A program made the translations under genes and the position numbers. DNA of 12,757 bases. It comes from CAYVKY01 sp964452115 (GTDB lineage: Bacteria; Bacteroidota; Ignavibacteria; Tepidaquicellales; Tepidaquicellaceae). The stretch covers positions 1 to 12,757 of the forward strand of contig CAYVKY010000062.1 of NCBI GenBank assembly GCA_964452115.1. Direction: 5' to 3'. This document shows positions 1-8,520 of the stretch, in pieces. The stretch's first letter is position 1; each line of letters starts with the position of its first letter. The notes under the pieces are model-generated. The model did no database searches, was not told where the DNA came from, and saw only the letters and a list, made by a program, of their open reading frames with translations.

Positions 1-2196
1 CTGCATAAGACCTCTCATACCTGCAAGCTGTGACACCTGCTCTGCCGAACCTCTTGCACCTGAATCAATCATCATATGAAGCGAATTGAATCCGCTCTTG
101 TCATTTTTCAGATTATCCATCAGGTCATTTTTCACCTGGTCGCGGACGTGAGTCCATACGTCAATAACTTTATTGTACCTTTCGTTTTCGGAAATGATAC
201 CTCTTCTGTGCGATGTTTCGATTTTATCAACTCTGGTTTCTGCATCAGTTACAATCTTCTTCTTTGTATCAGGTACGATAATGTCATCAATATTTACAGA
301 CAAGCCTCCGAGGGTTGCCTGCCTGAATCCTATATCTTTAAGTTTATCAAGGAATATTGCAGTCTTCAGGTTTCCGACTGTTTTGTAAATTTTGCCGATA
401 ATTTCGACAAGTTTCCTCTTTCTTAATACTTCGTTTATATAATCAACTTCTTCGGGCAGGATGTTATTGAACATCACTCTGCCTGTAGTCGTTTCGATAA
501 TTCTGCCGTTTATTCTGACTTTGATTCTTGCATGCAGTCCGACTTTTTTGTTTTCATAAGCAAGATATACTTCATCTTTCGATGAAAATATTTTGCCTTC
601 TCCTACATCGCCCGGAAGCTCTTTGGTGAGATAATACACACCGAGCACGATTTCCTGATTGGGTACGATGATAGGATTGCCGTTTTGCGGTGAAAGAATA
701 TTGTGTGAAGAAAGCATCATAACGCCCACTTCAAGCTGCGCTTCAAATGAAAGAGGCACGTGCACTGCCATCTGGTCACCGTCGAAGTCTGCATTGAATG
801 CAGTACAAACGAACGGATGAAGTTTGATTGCCTTACCTTCAATCAGCACCGGCTGGAACGCCTGAATGCTGAGTCTGTGAAGCGTAGGAGCACGGTTAAG
901 CATCACCGGATGTCCGTCAATCACGTTTTCAAGAATATCCCATACTTCGGGAGAACGCTTGTCAATAAGCTTTTTGGCGCTTTTTACGGTTTTTACATAG
1001 TCCCTGTCAATCAGACGCCTGATGATGAAGGGTTTGTAAAGTTCAAGTGCCATATCCTTCGGAAGTCCGCATTCGTGAAGCCTGAGTTCCGGACCGACAA
1101 CGATTACAGACCTGCCTGAATAGTCAACTCTTTTACCGAGCAGGTTCTGACGGAACCTACCCTGTTTGCCTTTCAGATTATCCGAAAGTGATTTCAAAGC
1201 ACGGTTTTCCGCTTTCACTGCAGTGACGCGCCTTGAATTGTCAAGCAGTGCGTCCACTGCTTCCTGAAGCATTCTCTTTTCATTTCTTAAAATTACTTCA
1301 GGAGCTTTTATATCAATAAGTCTTTTAAGACGATTATTTCTGATTATTACCCTTCTGTATAAATCGTTCAGGTCGCTGGTTGCAAACCTTCCGCCTTCAA
1401 GCGGTACTAAAGGTCTGAGTTCCGGCGGAATCACCGGCACTACATCCAGCACCATCCATTCGGGTTTATTAGGTCTGCCGCCTTCTTTTGAACCTCTGAA
1501 TGCCTCGAGAATTCTGAGCCTTTTAATGTGGTCTGCTTTCTTAATATTCGATGTCTCTTCATTCACTTCAACTCTAAGTCTTTCGATTTCGTCCTCGATA
1601 TTTACCGCCATAAGAAGTTTTTTGATTGCTTCTCCGCCTTCGTCAGCCACAAATTTTTTCGGGCTGCTGTCGTCCAAAGCCGCTTCTTCATCGGTCATTT
1701 TATCCAGTGCATCAAGGTATTCCTCTTCAGTTATAAGCTGCAATCTTTTGAAAGAACTCTTGCCGGGATTAATAACCACATACGATTCATAATAAATAAT
1801 TTTTTCAAGTTCTTTTGCCGTCATTCCAAGCACGTTTCCGATTTTGGAGGGCATTGACCTGAAATACCAAATATGAACAACCGGAACACAAAGGTTTATG
1901 TGTCCCATTCTCTCACGGCGGACGCTTTTGAGATTTATTTCCACGCCGCATCTGTCGCAGACTATGCCGCGGTATCTGATGCCTTTATACTTGCCGCAGT
2001 GGCATTCCCAATCTTTTACCGGACCGAATATTTTTTCACAGAACAAACCGTCTTTATCCGGTTTGAATGTCCTGTAATTTATGGTCTCGGGCTTGAGCAC
2101 CTCTCCGTGAGATTTGTCTAATATTACCTCCGGTGCTGCAAGGTTTATAGACACTCTTGAGATTCTTTTTGGTTTTTTAAATTCGGGTTTTAGCAT
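1..2196 (-). CDS. rpoC: DNA-directed RNA polymerase subunit beta' (N-terminal 732 codons, cut by window edge)
   Basis: RpoC is the largest catalytic subunit of RNA polymerase; with RpoB it forms the active-site cleft. I translated it from an ATG at 2196-2194 (protein begins MLKPEFKKPKRIS); it stays open to base 1, giving 732 residues of the roughly 1,400 usual in this group. Visible landmarks are the N-terminal zinc site (C65, C67, C80, C83 in the segment CHCGKYKG...CDRCG), the segment GKRVDYSGRSVIVVGP, the NRAPTLHRLSIQAF segment, and the metal-binding NADFDGD (N468-D474), whose D470, D472 and D474 hold the catalytic magnesium. The trigger loop and C-terminus lie outside the window. It starts 37 nt after the rpoB stop, with AT-rich DNA and no Shine-Dalgarno, so it is almost certainly co-transcribed with rpoB. 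No frameshift was seen. Confidence 0.98.
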   Translation of the reverse strand, partial: MLKPEFKKPKRISRVSINLAAPEVILDKSHGEVLKPETINYRTFKPDKDGLFCEKIFGPVKDWECHCGKYKGIRYRGIVCDRCGVEINLKSVRRERMGHINLCVPVVHIWYFRSMPSKIGNVLGMTAKELEKIIYYESYVVINPGKSSFKRLQLITEEEYLDALDKMTDEEAALDDSSPKKFVADEGGEAIKKLLMAVNIEDEIERLRVEVNEETSNIKKADHIKRLRILEAFRGSKEGGRPNKPEWMVLDVVPVIPPELRPLVPLEGGRFATSDLNDLYRRVIIRNNRLKRLIDIKAPEVILRNEKRMLQEAVDALLDNSRRVTAVKAENRALKSLSDNLKGKQGRFRQNLLGKRVDYSGRSVIVVGPELRLHECGLPKDMALELYKPFIIRRLIDRDYVKTVKSAKKLIDKRSPEVWDILENVIDGHPVMLNRAPTLHRLSIQAFQPVLIEGKAIKLHPFVCTAFNADFDGDQMAVHVPLSFEAQLEVGVMMLSSHNILSPQNGNPIIVPNQEIVLGVYYLTKELPGDVGEGKIFSSKDEVYLAYENKKVGLHARIKVRINGRIIETTTGRVMFNNILPEEVDYINEVLRKRKLVEIIGKIYKTVGNLKTAIFLDKLKDIGFRQATLGGLSVNIDDIIVPDTKKKIVTDAETRVDKIETSHRRGIISENERYNKVIDVWTHVRDQVKNDLMDNLKNDKSGFNSLHMMIDSGARGSAEQVSQLAGMRGLMQ

Positions 2197-2233
2197 TTTT
2201 TATGAATTTAATATATTAATTTCTTTTTTAAGT

Positions 2234-5200
2234 TTAGTCTATATTTACATCTAAGCATAATCCCTGCAATTCCTTCAGCAGCACATTGAAAGATTCCGGT
2301 ATTCCCGGTTCCTGAATGTTATCGCCTTTGATAATCGCTTCGTAAGCCTTGCTTCTTCCCTGTACATCGTCACTCTTGATTGTAAGCATTTCCTGAAGTG
2401 TGCTTGCAGCACCGTAGCCCTGCAATGCCCAGCATTCCATTTCTCCGAATCTCTGTCCGCCGAATTGTGCTTTACCGCCGAGCGGCTGCTGTGTAATCAG
2501 CGAATAGGGTCCGATTGAACGTGCGTGAATTTTGTCATCTACAAGATGCGACAGTTTCATCATATAAATGTAACCTGAAGTAACCTTCTGGTCAAATCTG
2601 TCTCCGGTCATTCCGTCGTACATATCAATTCTGGAATTCATCGGAAGTCCTGCTTTGCCGAGTCCGTTTATGATTTCTTCAACGGATGCGCCGTCAAAAA
2701 TCGGAGTTGCAAATTTAACGCCGAAAGCATGTGCCACCCAGCCGAGTGCCGTTTCATACAGCTGGCCGAGATTCATTCTCGAAGGTACACCGAGCGGATT
2801 CAATACTATGTCCACCGATTCGCCTGTCGGGAGGAACGGCATGTCTTCTGCAGGTACTATCTTTGCAACGACACCTTTATTTCCGTGCCTTCCTGCCATC
2901 TTATCGCCGACAGATAATTTTCTCTTTTTAGCCACATAAACTTTTGCAAGTTTTACGACTCCTGTCGGAAGTTCGTCACCGAGCGTAACTTTCACTTTCA
3001 GTCTCTTGTATTTTTCTTCGACTTCGTTTAATTTATAAAAATAATTTTTATAAATATCCAGAATCAAACCGTTAGTCTTTTTGTTTTCAGTCCACGGTTT
3101 TTCGAAATTCAGGTTTTTGAAATCGAATGAGCCGTCTTCAAGATGCGAGATAAATGTATCTCTTTTGAACGTGAAATTATTTTTGATAAATATCGTATTC
3201 TTGATGTCATACACACCGGTCGACTTTTTGCCGTCAAGAAGTATTCCGAGTTTTTCGGCAAACTTATAGTCTAAGTCTTTAACTTCTTTTTTTCTTTCGG
3301 CTTCGTATCTGTCAATCTTTTTCTTCTCGTCTTTTTTGCTGTCCATATCACGGGTTTTACGTGAGAATAATTTTTTATTCACCACGATACCCTTTAATCC
3401 CGGAGGCGCCTTAAGGGATGCATCCTTTACGTCGCCTGCCTTATCTCCGAAGATTGCCCGCAGTAGCTTTTCTTCAGGCGTCGGCTCGGATTCGCCTTTC
3501 GGCGTAACTTTACCGATTAATATGTCGCCTTCTTTTACTTCTGCTCCGATGCGGACAATTCCGTTATCGTCAAGTTCCTTTGTTGCTTCATCGCTTACAT
3601 TCGGAATTTCCTTTGTAAGTTCTTCTTCACCTCTTTTCGTGTCTCTTACTTCGAGCGAGAATTCTTCGATGTGTACCGAAGTGAATATGTCCTTCTGGAC
3701 AACCTTTTCGCTCATTACGATAGCATCTTCAAAGTTATATCCGCGCCACGGCATAAATGCTACGAGCACGTTTCTGCCGAGTGCAAGTTCACCGTTTTTG
3801 GTTGATGAACCGTCTGCGAGAATATCGCCTTTCTTTACTCTCTGTCCTTCTTTTACGATTGCGCGCTGGTTGATTGATGTGTCCTGATTTGTACGCAGGA
3901 ATTTCACCAGCTGATATTCAACTGTTCTCTTATCTTCAAAGCTCAGGAGAGCCTCATCGGAATCTTCCTTGATATTATATTTTACTATTATTTTATCTGC
4001 AGAGACATATTCGACCACGCCGTCTGCTTCTGCTGCAATCATCGAGCGTGAATCCCTTGCAACTATTTCTTCGAAACCTGTGCCCACAAGCGGCGATTCT
4101 GCTCTTAAAAGCGGAACTGCCTGACGCTGCATATTACTGCCCATAAGTGCGCGATTTGCATCGTCGTGCTCGAGGAAAGGAATCAATGATGCCGCGGCGC
4201 TTACTATCTGGTTCGTGGCTACATCAATGAAATCCACTTCATCGGCTTTTACAAATTTAAAGTCGCCTTTGTCTCTTACTTTTATCTTTTGATTAATGAA
4301 TTTTCCTTTGTCATCAATTTCTTCGCTTGCCTGCGCGATTTTATACTGGTCTTCCTTATCAGCCGAAAGATAAACCACCTCATCGGTAATCTTTCCGTTT
4401 TCGACTCTCTTATAAGGAGTTTCAATAAATCCTAATTCATTCACCTGCGAGTGTATGCAAAGCGATGAAATAAGTCCGATGTTCGGACCTTCAGGAGTTT
4501 CAATCGGGCAAAGCCTGCCGTAATGCGTGTAATGCACGTCACGCACTTCAAATCCTGCGCGCTCTCTTGAAAGACCGCCGGGTCCTAATGCACTGATACG
4601 GCGTTTGTGAGTCATTTCCGCAAGAGGATTCGTCTGATCCATAAACTGCGATAGCTGGCTCGTTCCGAAGAATGATGAAAGTGCGCTTGTTATTGGTCTT
4701 GCGCTTATAAGTCTTGTCGGGGTGAGATTCTCTTCGTCGTGAATGCTCATCTTTTCCCTGATTGTACGTGTCATTCTTGACAAACCTAATCCGAACTGCT
4801 GCGAAAGCTGCTCGCATACCGTACGGACTCTTCTGTTGCCAAGGTGGTCAATGTCATCAACTTCCATTTTACCGTCAACCAAATCCTTGATTGAATTTAT
4901 AATGGAAACTATGTCGTCCAGTGTAAGAATCGTTTTTTCGTTATCTACATCGAGTCCTAATCTTTTATTCAGTTTGTATCTTCCGACATCGCTGAGGTCA
5001 TACTTTTTCGGATTGAAAAATTGCTTTTCAATATAGCTTTTGGCGCTTTCGCCTTCGTCGGAATAAAACTGTACTGCTTTGCTTTTCTTGGTTGGTGCTT
5101 CTACCGGTTTTAATTCATCTTCGTAATCATATTCATTGTCTGCCATAATGGTGTTAAATATCACTCTTTCACCATCGGTAACATCTTCTCTTAATAAATT

Positions 5201-6070
5201 GAGCGTACTTAAACCGGACTGAAGAATATTGAGGAGCTGCTCATCGGTTAACTTTGTATTCTCCGGAATCTCCAAATCAACACCGGTTTCTTTATCTATC
5301 ACATTTTCTGCTGTAATTCTTCCAATGTAATCAAGATATGTCTTTTCTTTTATGCTGACTTTTTCCGTCAGATTGAAAAGTTCAAGCATTTTGATTTTTT
5401 CGCTGAATCCGAGTGCTCGCAGAAGTGTCGAGAAAAAGAATTTCTTTTTTCTGTCAACATAAGCGTACAGCAGGTCATTAATATCTGTTGTAAATTCCAC
5501 CCAGGAACCCTTGAACGGGATTACTCTGGCTGAAAAAAGTTTTGTACCGTTTGCGTGAGTTGACTCCGCAAAAACCACACCGGGTGAACGGTGGAGCTGG
5601 CTTACAATCACCCTTTCGGCTCCATTGATAATGAAGCTGCCGCGCATAGTCATATAAGGCAATTGACCAAGATAAATATCCTGTTCAATTGAATAATTAT
5701 ATTCTTTTGCCGTAGGGGTTGGTTTTGTGGAAAGTCTTAATTTCACCTTGACGGGTACTGCGTATGTTAATCCTTGTTCCTGACACTCAATAATTGAGTA
5801 CGGCGGTTTTTCAACATAATACTCGACGAATTCGAGTATTGCGGTTTCCCTTGAATCGGTTACAGGAAAGTTATCTTCAAACACTTTCTGCAAGCCGACG
5901 TGTTTCCTTTTACTGATGGGAACATCTTCCTGAAGAAAATCGCGGAATGATTTAATCTGAACATCGAGCAAATCGGGCGCATCCTTATTCACCTGAGCCT
6001 TAGAGAATGTAAGTCTCTCGTTTTTACTATTTAGGTTCGGAAGACCTAAAATGTTTTCGTTTACATTCAT
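2234..6070 (-). CDS. rpoB: DNA-directed RNA polymerase subunit beta
   Basis: Complete beta subunit of RNA polymerase, 1,278 aa, near the length usual for Bacteroidota-type RpoB. The rifampicin-pocket segment is intact: SQLSQFMDQTNPLAEMTHKRR with D478, H488 and S493, equivalent to E. coli D516, H526 and S531, all in the sensitive state. The motif GDKMAGRHGNKG (about 1055-1066), which reaches the active site, is present, and the C-terminus (PGIPESFNVLLKELQGLCLD) is complete. Between about residues 908 and 1022 lies a charged, lysine-rich segment corresponding to the lineage-variable insertion of the beta subunit. The TNPLAEMTHKRR wording fits the Bacteroidota/Chlorobiota group. The start ATG (6070-6068) has no Shine-Dalgarno. 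A 170-nt gap separates it from rplL and holds a strong hairpin and a possible promoter; rpoC follows at 37 nt. Confidence 0.99.
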   Translation of the reverse strand: MNVNENILGLPNLNSKNERLTFSKAQVNKDAPDLLDVQIKSFRDFLQEDVPISKRKHVGLQKVFEDNFPVTDSRETAILEFVEYYVEKPPYSIIECQEQGLTYAVPVKVKLRLSTKPTPTAKEYNYSIEQDIYLGQLPYMTMRGSFIINGAERVIVSQLHRSPGVVFAESTHANGTKLFSARVIPFKGSWVEFTTDINDLLYAYVDRKKKFFFSTLLRALGFSEKIKMLELFNLTEKVSIKEKTYLDYIGRITAENVIDKETGVDLEIPENTKLTDEQLLNILQSGLSTLNLLREDVTDGERVIFNTIMADNEYDYEDELKPVEAPTKKSKAVQFYSDEGESAKSYIEKQFFNPKKYDLSDVGRYKLNKRLGLDVDNEKTILTLDDIVSIINSIKDLVDGKMEVDDIDHLGNRRVRTVCEQLSQQFGLGLSRMTRTIREKMSIHDEENLTPTRLISARPITSALSSFFGTSQLSQFMDQTNPLAEMTHKRRISALGPGGLSRERAGFEVRDVHYTHYGRLCPIETPEGPNIGLISSLCIHSQVNELGFIETPYKRVENGKITDEVVYLSADKEDQYKIAQASEEIDDKGKFINQKIKVRDKGDFKFVKADEVDFIDVATNQIVSAAASLIPFLEHDDANRALMGSNMQRQAVPLLRAESPLVGTGFEEIVARDSRSMIAAEADGVVEYVSADKIIVKYNIKEDSDEALLSFEDKRTVEYQLVKFLRTNQDTSINQRAIVKEGQRVKKGDILADGSSTKNGELALGRNVLVAFMPWRGYNFEDAIVMSEKVVQKDIFTSVHIEEFSLEVRDTKRGEEELTKEIPNVSDEATKELDDNGIVRIGAEVKEGDILIGKVTPKGESEPTPEEKLLRAIFGDKAGDVKDASLKAPPGLKGIVVNKKLFSRKTRDMDSKKDEKKKIDRYEAERKKEVKDLDYKFAEKLGILLDGKKSTGVYDIKNTIFIKNNFTFKRDTFISHLEDGSFDFKNLNFEKPWTENKKTNGLILDIYKNYFYKLNEVEEKYKRLKVKVTLGDELPTGVVKLAKVYVAKKRKLSVGDKMAGRHGNKGVVAKIVPAEDMPFLPTGESVDIVLNPLGVPSRMNLGQLYETALGWVAHAFGVKFATPIFDGASVEEIINGLGKAGLPMNSRIDMYDGMTGDRFDQKVTSGYIYMMKLSHLVDDKIHARSIGPYSLITQQPLGGKAQFGGQRFGEMECWALQGYGAASTLQEMLTIKSDDVQGRSKAYEAIIKGDNIQEPGIPESFNVLLKELQGLCLDVNID

Positions 6071-6110
6071 AAATTTATATTTATTAAGATGTGATTTATT
6101 TCTTGTTTTA

Positions 6111-6127
6111 CCGGCAATGCCGGCATT
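6111..6127. promoter_or_regulatory. GC-rich palindrome in the rpoB 5' region
   Basis: A perfect 12-bp palindrome, AATGCCGGCATT (6116-6127), overlaps a small inverted repeat CCGGC-AAT-GCCGG (6111-6123). It stands out in otherwise AT-rich DNA, about 40-55 nt before the rpoB start and just downstream of a -10-like element at 6131-6136. It could be an operator or a short 5'-UTR hairpin. No binding protein can be named from the sequence. Confidence 0.35.
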
Positions 6128-6130
6128 TAT

Positions 6131-6139
6131 ATTATAACA
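6131..6139 (-). promoter_or_regulatory. Possible internal promoter for rpoBC (extended -10)
   Basis: On the minus strand the sequence reads TGTTATAAT, a perfect TATAAT with the TGN extension. No good -35 lies at 16-18 bp (the nearest, TTGCAG, is only 12 bp upstream), so it would rely on the extended -10. It would start a transcript about 55 nt before rpoB. AT-rich intergenic DNA gives chance matches, so this is tentative. Confidence 0.35.
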
Positions 6140-6178
6140 TTTTCACCGCTGCAAAAATTCATTCATATAATACCTATA

Positions 6179-6216
6179 GGTCATAAGAGATTGAATTTTT
6201 TCAACCTCTTATGACC
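6179..6216 (-). promoter_or_regulatory. Strong rplL-rpoB intergenic hairpin (possible RNase III or attenuation site)
   Basis: Arms 6179-6195 and 6200-6216 pair across a 4-nt loop. In the minus-strand RNA the stem is GGUCAUAAGAGGUUGAA over UUCAAUCUCUUAUGACC: 17 pairs including one G-U, with loop AAAA. No U-tract follows (UAUAGG), so it is not a standard intrinsic terminator. E. coli has an attenuator and an RNase III cleavage site in the same rplL-rpoB gap. By position and shape this is probably an mRNA-processing or partial-attenuation element that lowers rpoBC output relative to the ribosomal proteins. The structure is directly visible; the role is inferred. Confidence 0.6.
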
Positions 6217-6240
6217 ATATAAAACCATAATTTCTCAGAA

Positions 6241-6609
6241 TTATTTAAGCTCTACTTTTGCACCTGCAGCTTCGAGTTCTGCTTTCAATTTTTCGGCTTC
6301 TTCTTTCTGAATGTTTTCTTTCACCGGTTTCGGTGCGCCGTCTACGAGTGCTTTGGATTCGGTAAGTCCGAGTCCTGTTGCATTCTTTACTGCTTTAATA
6401 ACGTTGATCTTGTTGGCGCCTACTTCCAGTAACATTACTGTGAATTCAGTTTTTTCTTCCGCTGCTGCTGCTGCGGGGGCTGCTGCTGCCATCATCATCG
6501 GGGCTGCTGCTGTTACGCCAAATTTATCTTCTAAAGCTTTTTTAAGCTCGGCTGCTTCAACCAAAGTTAAGCTTGATATTTTGTCTAATAATTCTTCTAC
6601 TACTGACAT
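6241..6609 (-). CDS. rplL: 50S ribosomal protein L7/L12
   Basis: This is the multicopy stalk protein of the large subunit, which recruits translational GTPases (EF-Tu, EF-G, IF2). The 122-aa length is normal. The N-terminal dimerisation and L10-binding helices (about 1-31: MSVVEELLDKISSLTLVEAAE...) are followed by an Ala/Met-rich flexible hinge (about 33-50) and the compact C-terminal factor-binding domain (about 53-122), including KINVIKAVKNATGLGLTESKALVDGAPKPVKE. The gene lies 54 nt after rplJ, its stalk partner, as is standard. The start is preceded by GAAAGG about 13 nt upstream, the closest thing to a Shine-Dalgarno in the window and possibly linked to the high expression this protein needs. 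Confidence 0.99.
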   Translation of the reverse strand: MSVVEELLDKISSLTLVEAAELKKALEDKFGVTAAAPMMMAAAAPAAAAAEEKTEFTVMLLEVGANKINVIKAVKNATGLGLTESKALVDGAPKPVKENIQKEEAEKLKAELEAAGAKVELK

Positions 6610-6663
6610 TTTTGTTTACCTTTCTTGTTAATAAAGATTTTTTTTTAAAATTAGTTCTTAAAA

Positions 6664-7197
6664 TTAAGCCGCTTTCTTTTTTGCGACTTCTTCAATTATG
6701 CTGCCGAGGTCTCTCATAAGCGCGTTGATTGTGCCAACGATGCCGCTTACCGGAGAGTTCAGGCTTGCACAGATTCCGGAGATAATTTCATCCTTCGTTA
6801 ACAGAGATGAGAGTTCATTCAGTTTATCGGAGCCGTATATCTGGCCGTCCAATACCGCTGCTTTGAACTTCGGTCTTTCTGTTTTCTCGGATGCTTTTTT
6901 AAGGATTCTTGCCGGCGACACAACATCTTCGCCCGGAAATACTATTCCCGTGGGACCTTTAAGAAAATCGGATAAAGATTCCGTAAATCCGGAAAACTTA
7001 TCAGATTCCTTTAAAGCTCTTTTGGCTAAAGTGTTTTTGACGACTTTATATTTTATTCCCGCTTTGTGAAATTCACCGCGGAGATTTTCAACATCGGCTA
7101 CAGTCATAGAGCTGAAGTCAATAAAATATAATGCGTCTGTTGTATTCATCATATCCTTAATTTCACCGGTCAGTTCAGATTTTTTTGCTTTGTCCAT
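6664..7197 (-). CDS. rplJ: 50S ribosomal protein L10
   Basis: L10 anchors the L7/L12 dimers to 23S rRNA at the base of the GTPase-associated stalk. It has 177 residues, normal for the family. The N-terminal rRNA-binding domain shows the expected pattern (FIDFSSMTVADVENLRGEFH, then IKYKVVKNTLAKRAL). FLKGPTGIVFPGEDVVSPARIL follows, and the C-terminal helix that carries L7/L12 dimers comes after GIVGTINALMRDLGSII. It is preceded by a 131-nt non-coding leader after rplA, the position where the L10-L7/L12 complex binds its own mRNA in other bacteria, so translational autoregulation is likely. No Shine-Dalgarno is seen before the ATG. Confidence 0.99.
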   Translation of the reverse strand: MDKAKKSELTGEIKDMMNTTDALYFIDFSSMTVADVENLRGEFHKAGIKYKVVKNTLAKRALKESDKFSGFTESLSDFLKGPTGIVFPGEDVVSPARILKKASEKTERPKFKAAVLDGQIYGSDKLNELSSLLTKDEIISGICASLNSPVSGIVGTINALMRDLGSIIEEVAKKKAA

Positions 7198-7328
7198 TTG
7201 TTTCTTATTTACCTATTCACAAAATAGTTTTTTGTAGAAGCATTCATTCCCCTGCGTTCACAACCGCCGAAGAACTTATTATAATTGAGTTGTGCGTAAA
7301 TTCTATATAAAAATTTCCGCTGAACCCT
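7198..7328 (-). promoter_or_regulatory. rplJ 5' leader, putative L10-binding autoregulatory RNA
   Basis: This is the 131-nt gap between rplA and rplJ. In the minus-strand RNA, CACAAC (7294-7289) pairs with GUUGUG (7264-7259). The stem extends by two G-C pairs (7295-7296 with 7256-7255) past a two-A bulge on the 3' side, and encloses a 24-nt AU-rich loop ending in UUCUUCGGCG. A bulged stem of this kind before rplJ fits the L10-leader class, in which L10(L7/L12) represses its own operon. I cannot confirm the kink-turn by eye, and the assignment rests mainly on position. A promoter within the gap is also possible. Confidence 0.4.
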
Positions 7329-8030
7329 TTATACGGTTTTTAAATCGTTAAGAGCCTTATCAATATGCAGTCCCGGTCCCATTGTACTTGACACAGCCAC
7401 GCCTTTGATATATGTACCCTTTGCCGCTGAAGGTTTCAGTTTAATAATTGTTTTCAGAAAAACTTCAATGTTTTCCTGAAGTTTCTTTTCATCGAAAGAT
7501 GCTTTTCCGATAATTGAATGAACCGTTCCGTTTTTGTCAACTCTGAAATCAATTTTACCGGCTTTGACTTCCTTTACTGCCTGGCCTACGTTCGGAGTAA
7601 CTGTTCCGCTTTTCGGATTCGGCATCAGACCGCGAGGTCCGAGAATCTTACCTAATTTTCCGAGTTCACTCATTGTATCAGGAGCTGCTATAATTACATC
7701 AATATCAGTCCATCCTTCCTGAATCTTCTGAAGATATTCTTCAAATCCAACATGGTCTGCACCTGCATCGATTGCATCCTGCTGCTTTTCAGGTTTTGCT
7801 ATAACGAGTACGCGTACCGTTTTCCCTGTGCCGTGCGGCAGAGTAACTGTGCCTCTTACCACCTGATCGGCATGCTTCGGGTCAACTCCTAAGTTCACTG
7901 CTACGTCAACCGATTCATCGAATTTGGCTTTAGCATATTTCTTCACAATCGAAACAGCCTCAGCAATGTTGTAATCTTTTCTCAGATCAACATTCTTTGC
8001 TATTTCTTTTTGCTTCTTAGTTAATTTCAT
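7329..8030 (-). CDS. rplA: 50S ribosomal protein L1
   Basis: L1 forms the mobile L1 stalk at the ribosomal E site and helps release deacylated tRNA; in many bacteria it also represses its own operon by binding mRNA. The 233-aa protein is of usual length. The family signature is plain: LGKILGPRGLMPNPKSGTVT, followed by the domain-I return segment GKIDFRVDKNGTVHSIIGK and the C-terminal KGTYIKGVAVSSTMGPG. Domain II, between the two halves of domain I, includes VLVIAKPEKQQDAIDAGADHVG. The ATG lies 42 nt after the rplK stop. The AAGGG immediately beside the ATG is too close to act as a Shine-Dalgarno. Confidence 0.99.
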   Translation of the reverse strand: MKLTKKQKEIAKNVDLRKDYNIAEAVSIVKKYAKAKFDESVDVAVNLGVDPKHADQVVRGTVTLPHGTGKTVRVLVIAKPEKQQDAIDAGADHVGFEEYLQKIQEGWTDIDVIIAAPDTMSELGKLGKILGPRGLMPNPKSGTVTPNVGQAVKEVKAGKIDFRVDKNGTVHSIIGKASFDEKKLQENIEVFLKTIIKLKPSAAKGTYIKGVAVSSTMGPGLHIDKALNDLKTV

Positions 8031-8072
8031 ACCCTTAAATATAACTTAAGTTTGTTTTTAAAAAATTGTTAA

Positions 8073-8501
8073 TTAGTTGCCCTCTACTGTGATTCCCATA
8101 GAGCGGGCTGTACCTTTTACCATACTCATTGCCTGGTCAATATCTCTTGCATTCAGATCCGTCATTTTTGTTTCGGCGATTTCCTTTACCTGTTTCAATG
8201 AAACTTTGCCTACTTTTGTTTTATTCGGGATACCGGAACCCTTTTCGAGTTTTGCTGCCTTAAGCAGAAGAACTGCCGCGGGAGGGGTTTTGGTAATGAA
8301 TGTAAATGATTTGTCAGAATAGACGGTAATCACCACAGGAATGATGAGTCCTTTTTTATCCTGTGTTCTGGCGTTGAATTGTTTGCAGAATTCCATGCCG
8401 TTTACGCCTCTTTGTCCGAGTGCCGGTCCTACAGGCGGCGCCATTGTTGCGCTTCCTCCCGGAATCTGCAGCTTAATAAATCCGACTACTTTCTTTGCCA
8501 T
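8073..8501 (-). CDS. rplK: 50S ribosomal protein L11
   Basis: L11 binds the 23S GTPase-associated region near the factor-binding site, affects EF-G and RF function, and is needed for RelA-dependent stringent signalling. The length of 142 aa is standard. The N-terminal domain carries the conserved proline-rich linker (APPVGPALGQRGVN, starting at A21), the site region for thiopeptide antibiotics. The RNA-binding C-terminal domain has PPAAVLLLKAA and the closing signature AMSMVKGTARSMGI. It starts only 19 nt after nusG and has no Shine-Dalgarno, so it is part of the same transcript. No obvious L1-binding hairpin is visible in the short upstream gap. Confidence 0.99.
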   Translation of the reverse strand: MAKKVVGFIKLQIPGGSATMAPPVGPALGQRGVNGMEFCKQFNARTQDKKGLIIPVVITVYSDKSFTFITKTPPAAVLLLKAAKLEKGSGIPNKTKVGKVSLKQVKEIAETKMTDLNARDIDQAMSMVKGTARSMGITVEGN

Positions 8502-8520
8502 AGTTTTTTTTGTTAATAAA

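Noticed and set aside
3336..3887. 183-codon plus-strand reading frame inside rpoB
   Set aside because: It is antisense to a highly conserved coding region and its Ser/Leu/Phe-rich composition is typical of a shadow frame. The same applies to the other plus-strand frames inside rpoC, rpoB and the ribosomal genes.
4560..4690. Possible rifampicin-resistance substitutions in rpoB
   Set aside because: The key positions D478, H488 and S493 are the sensitive-type residues.
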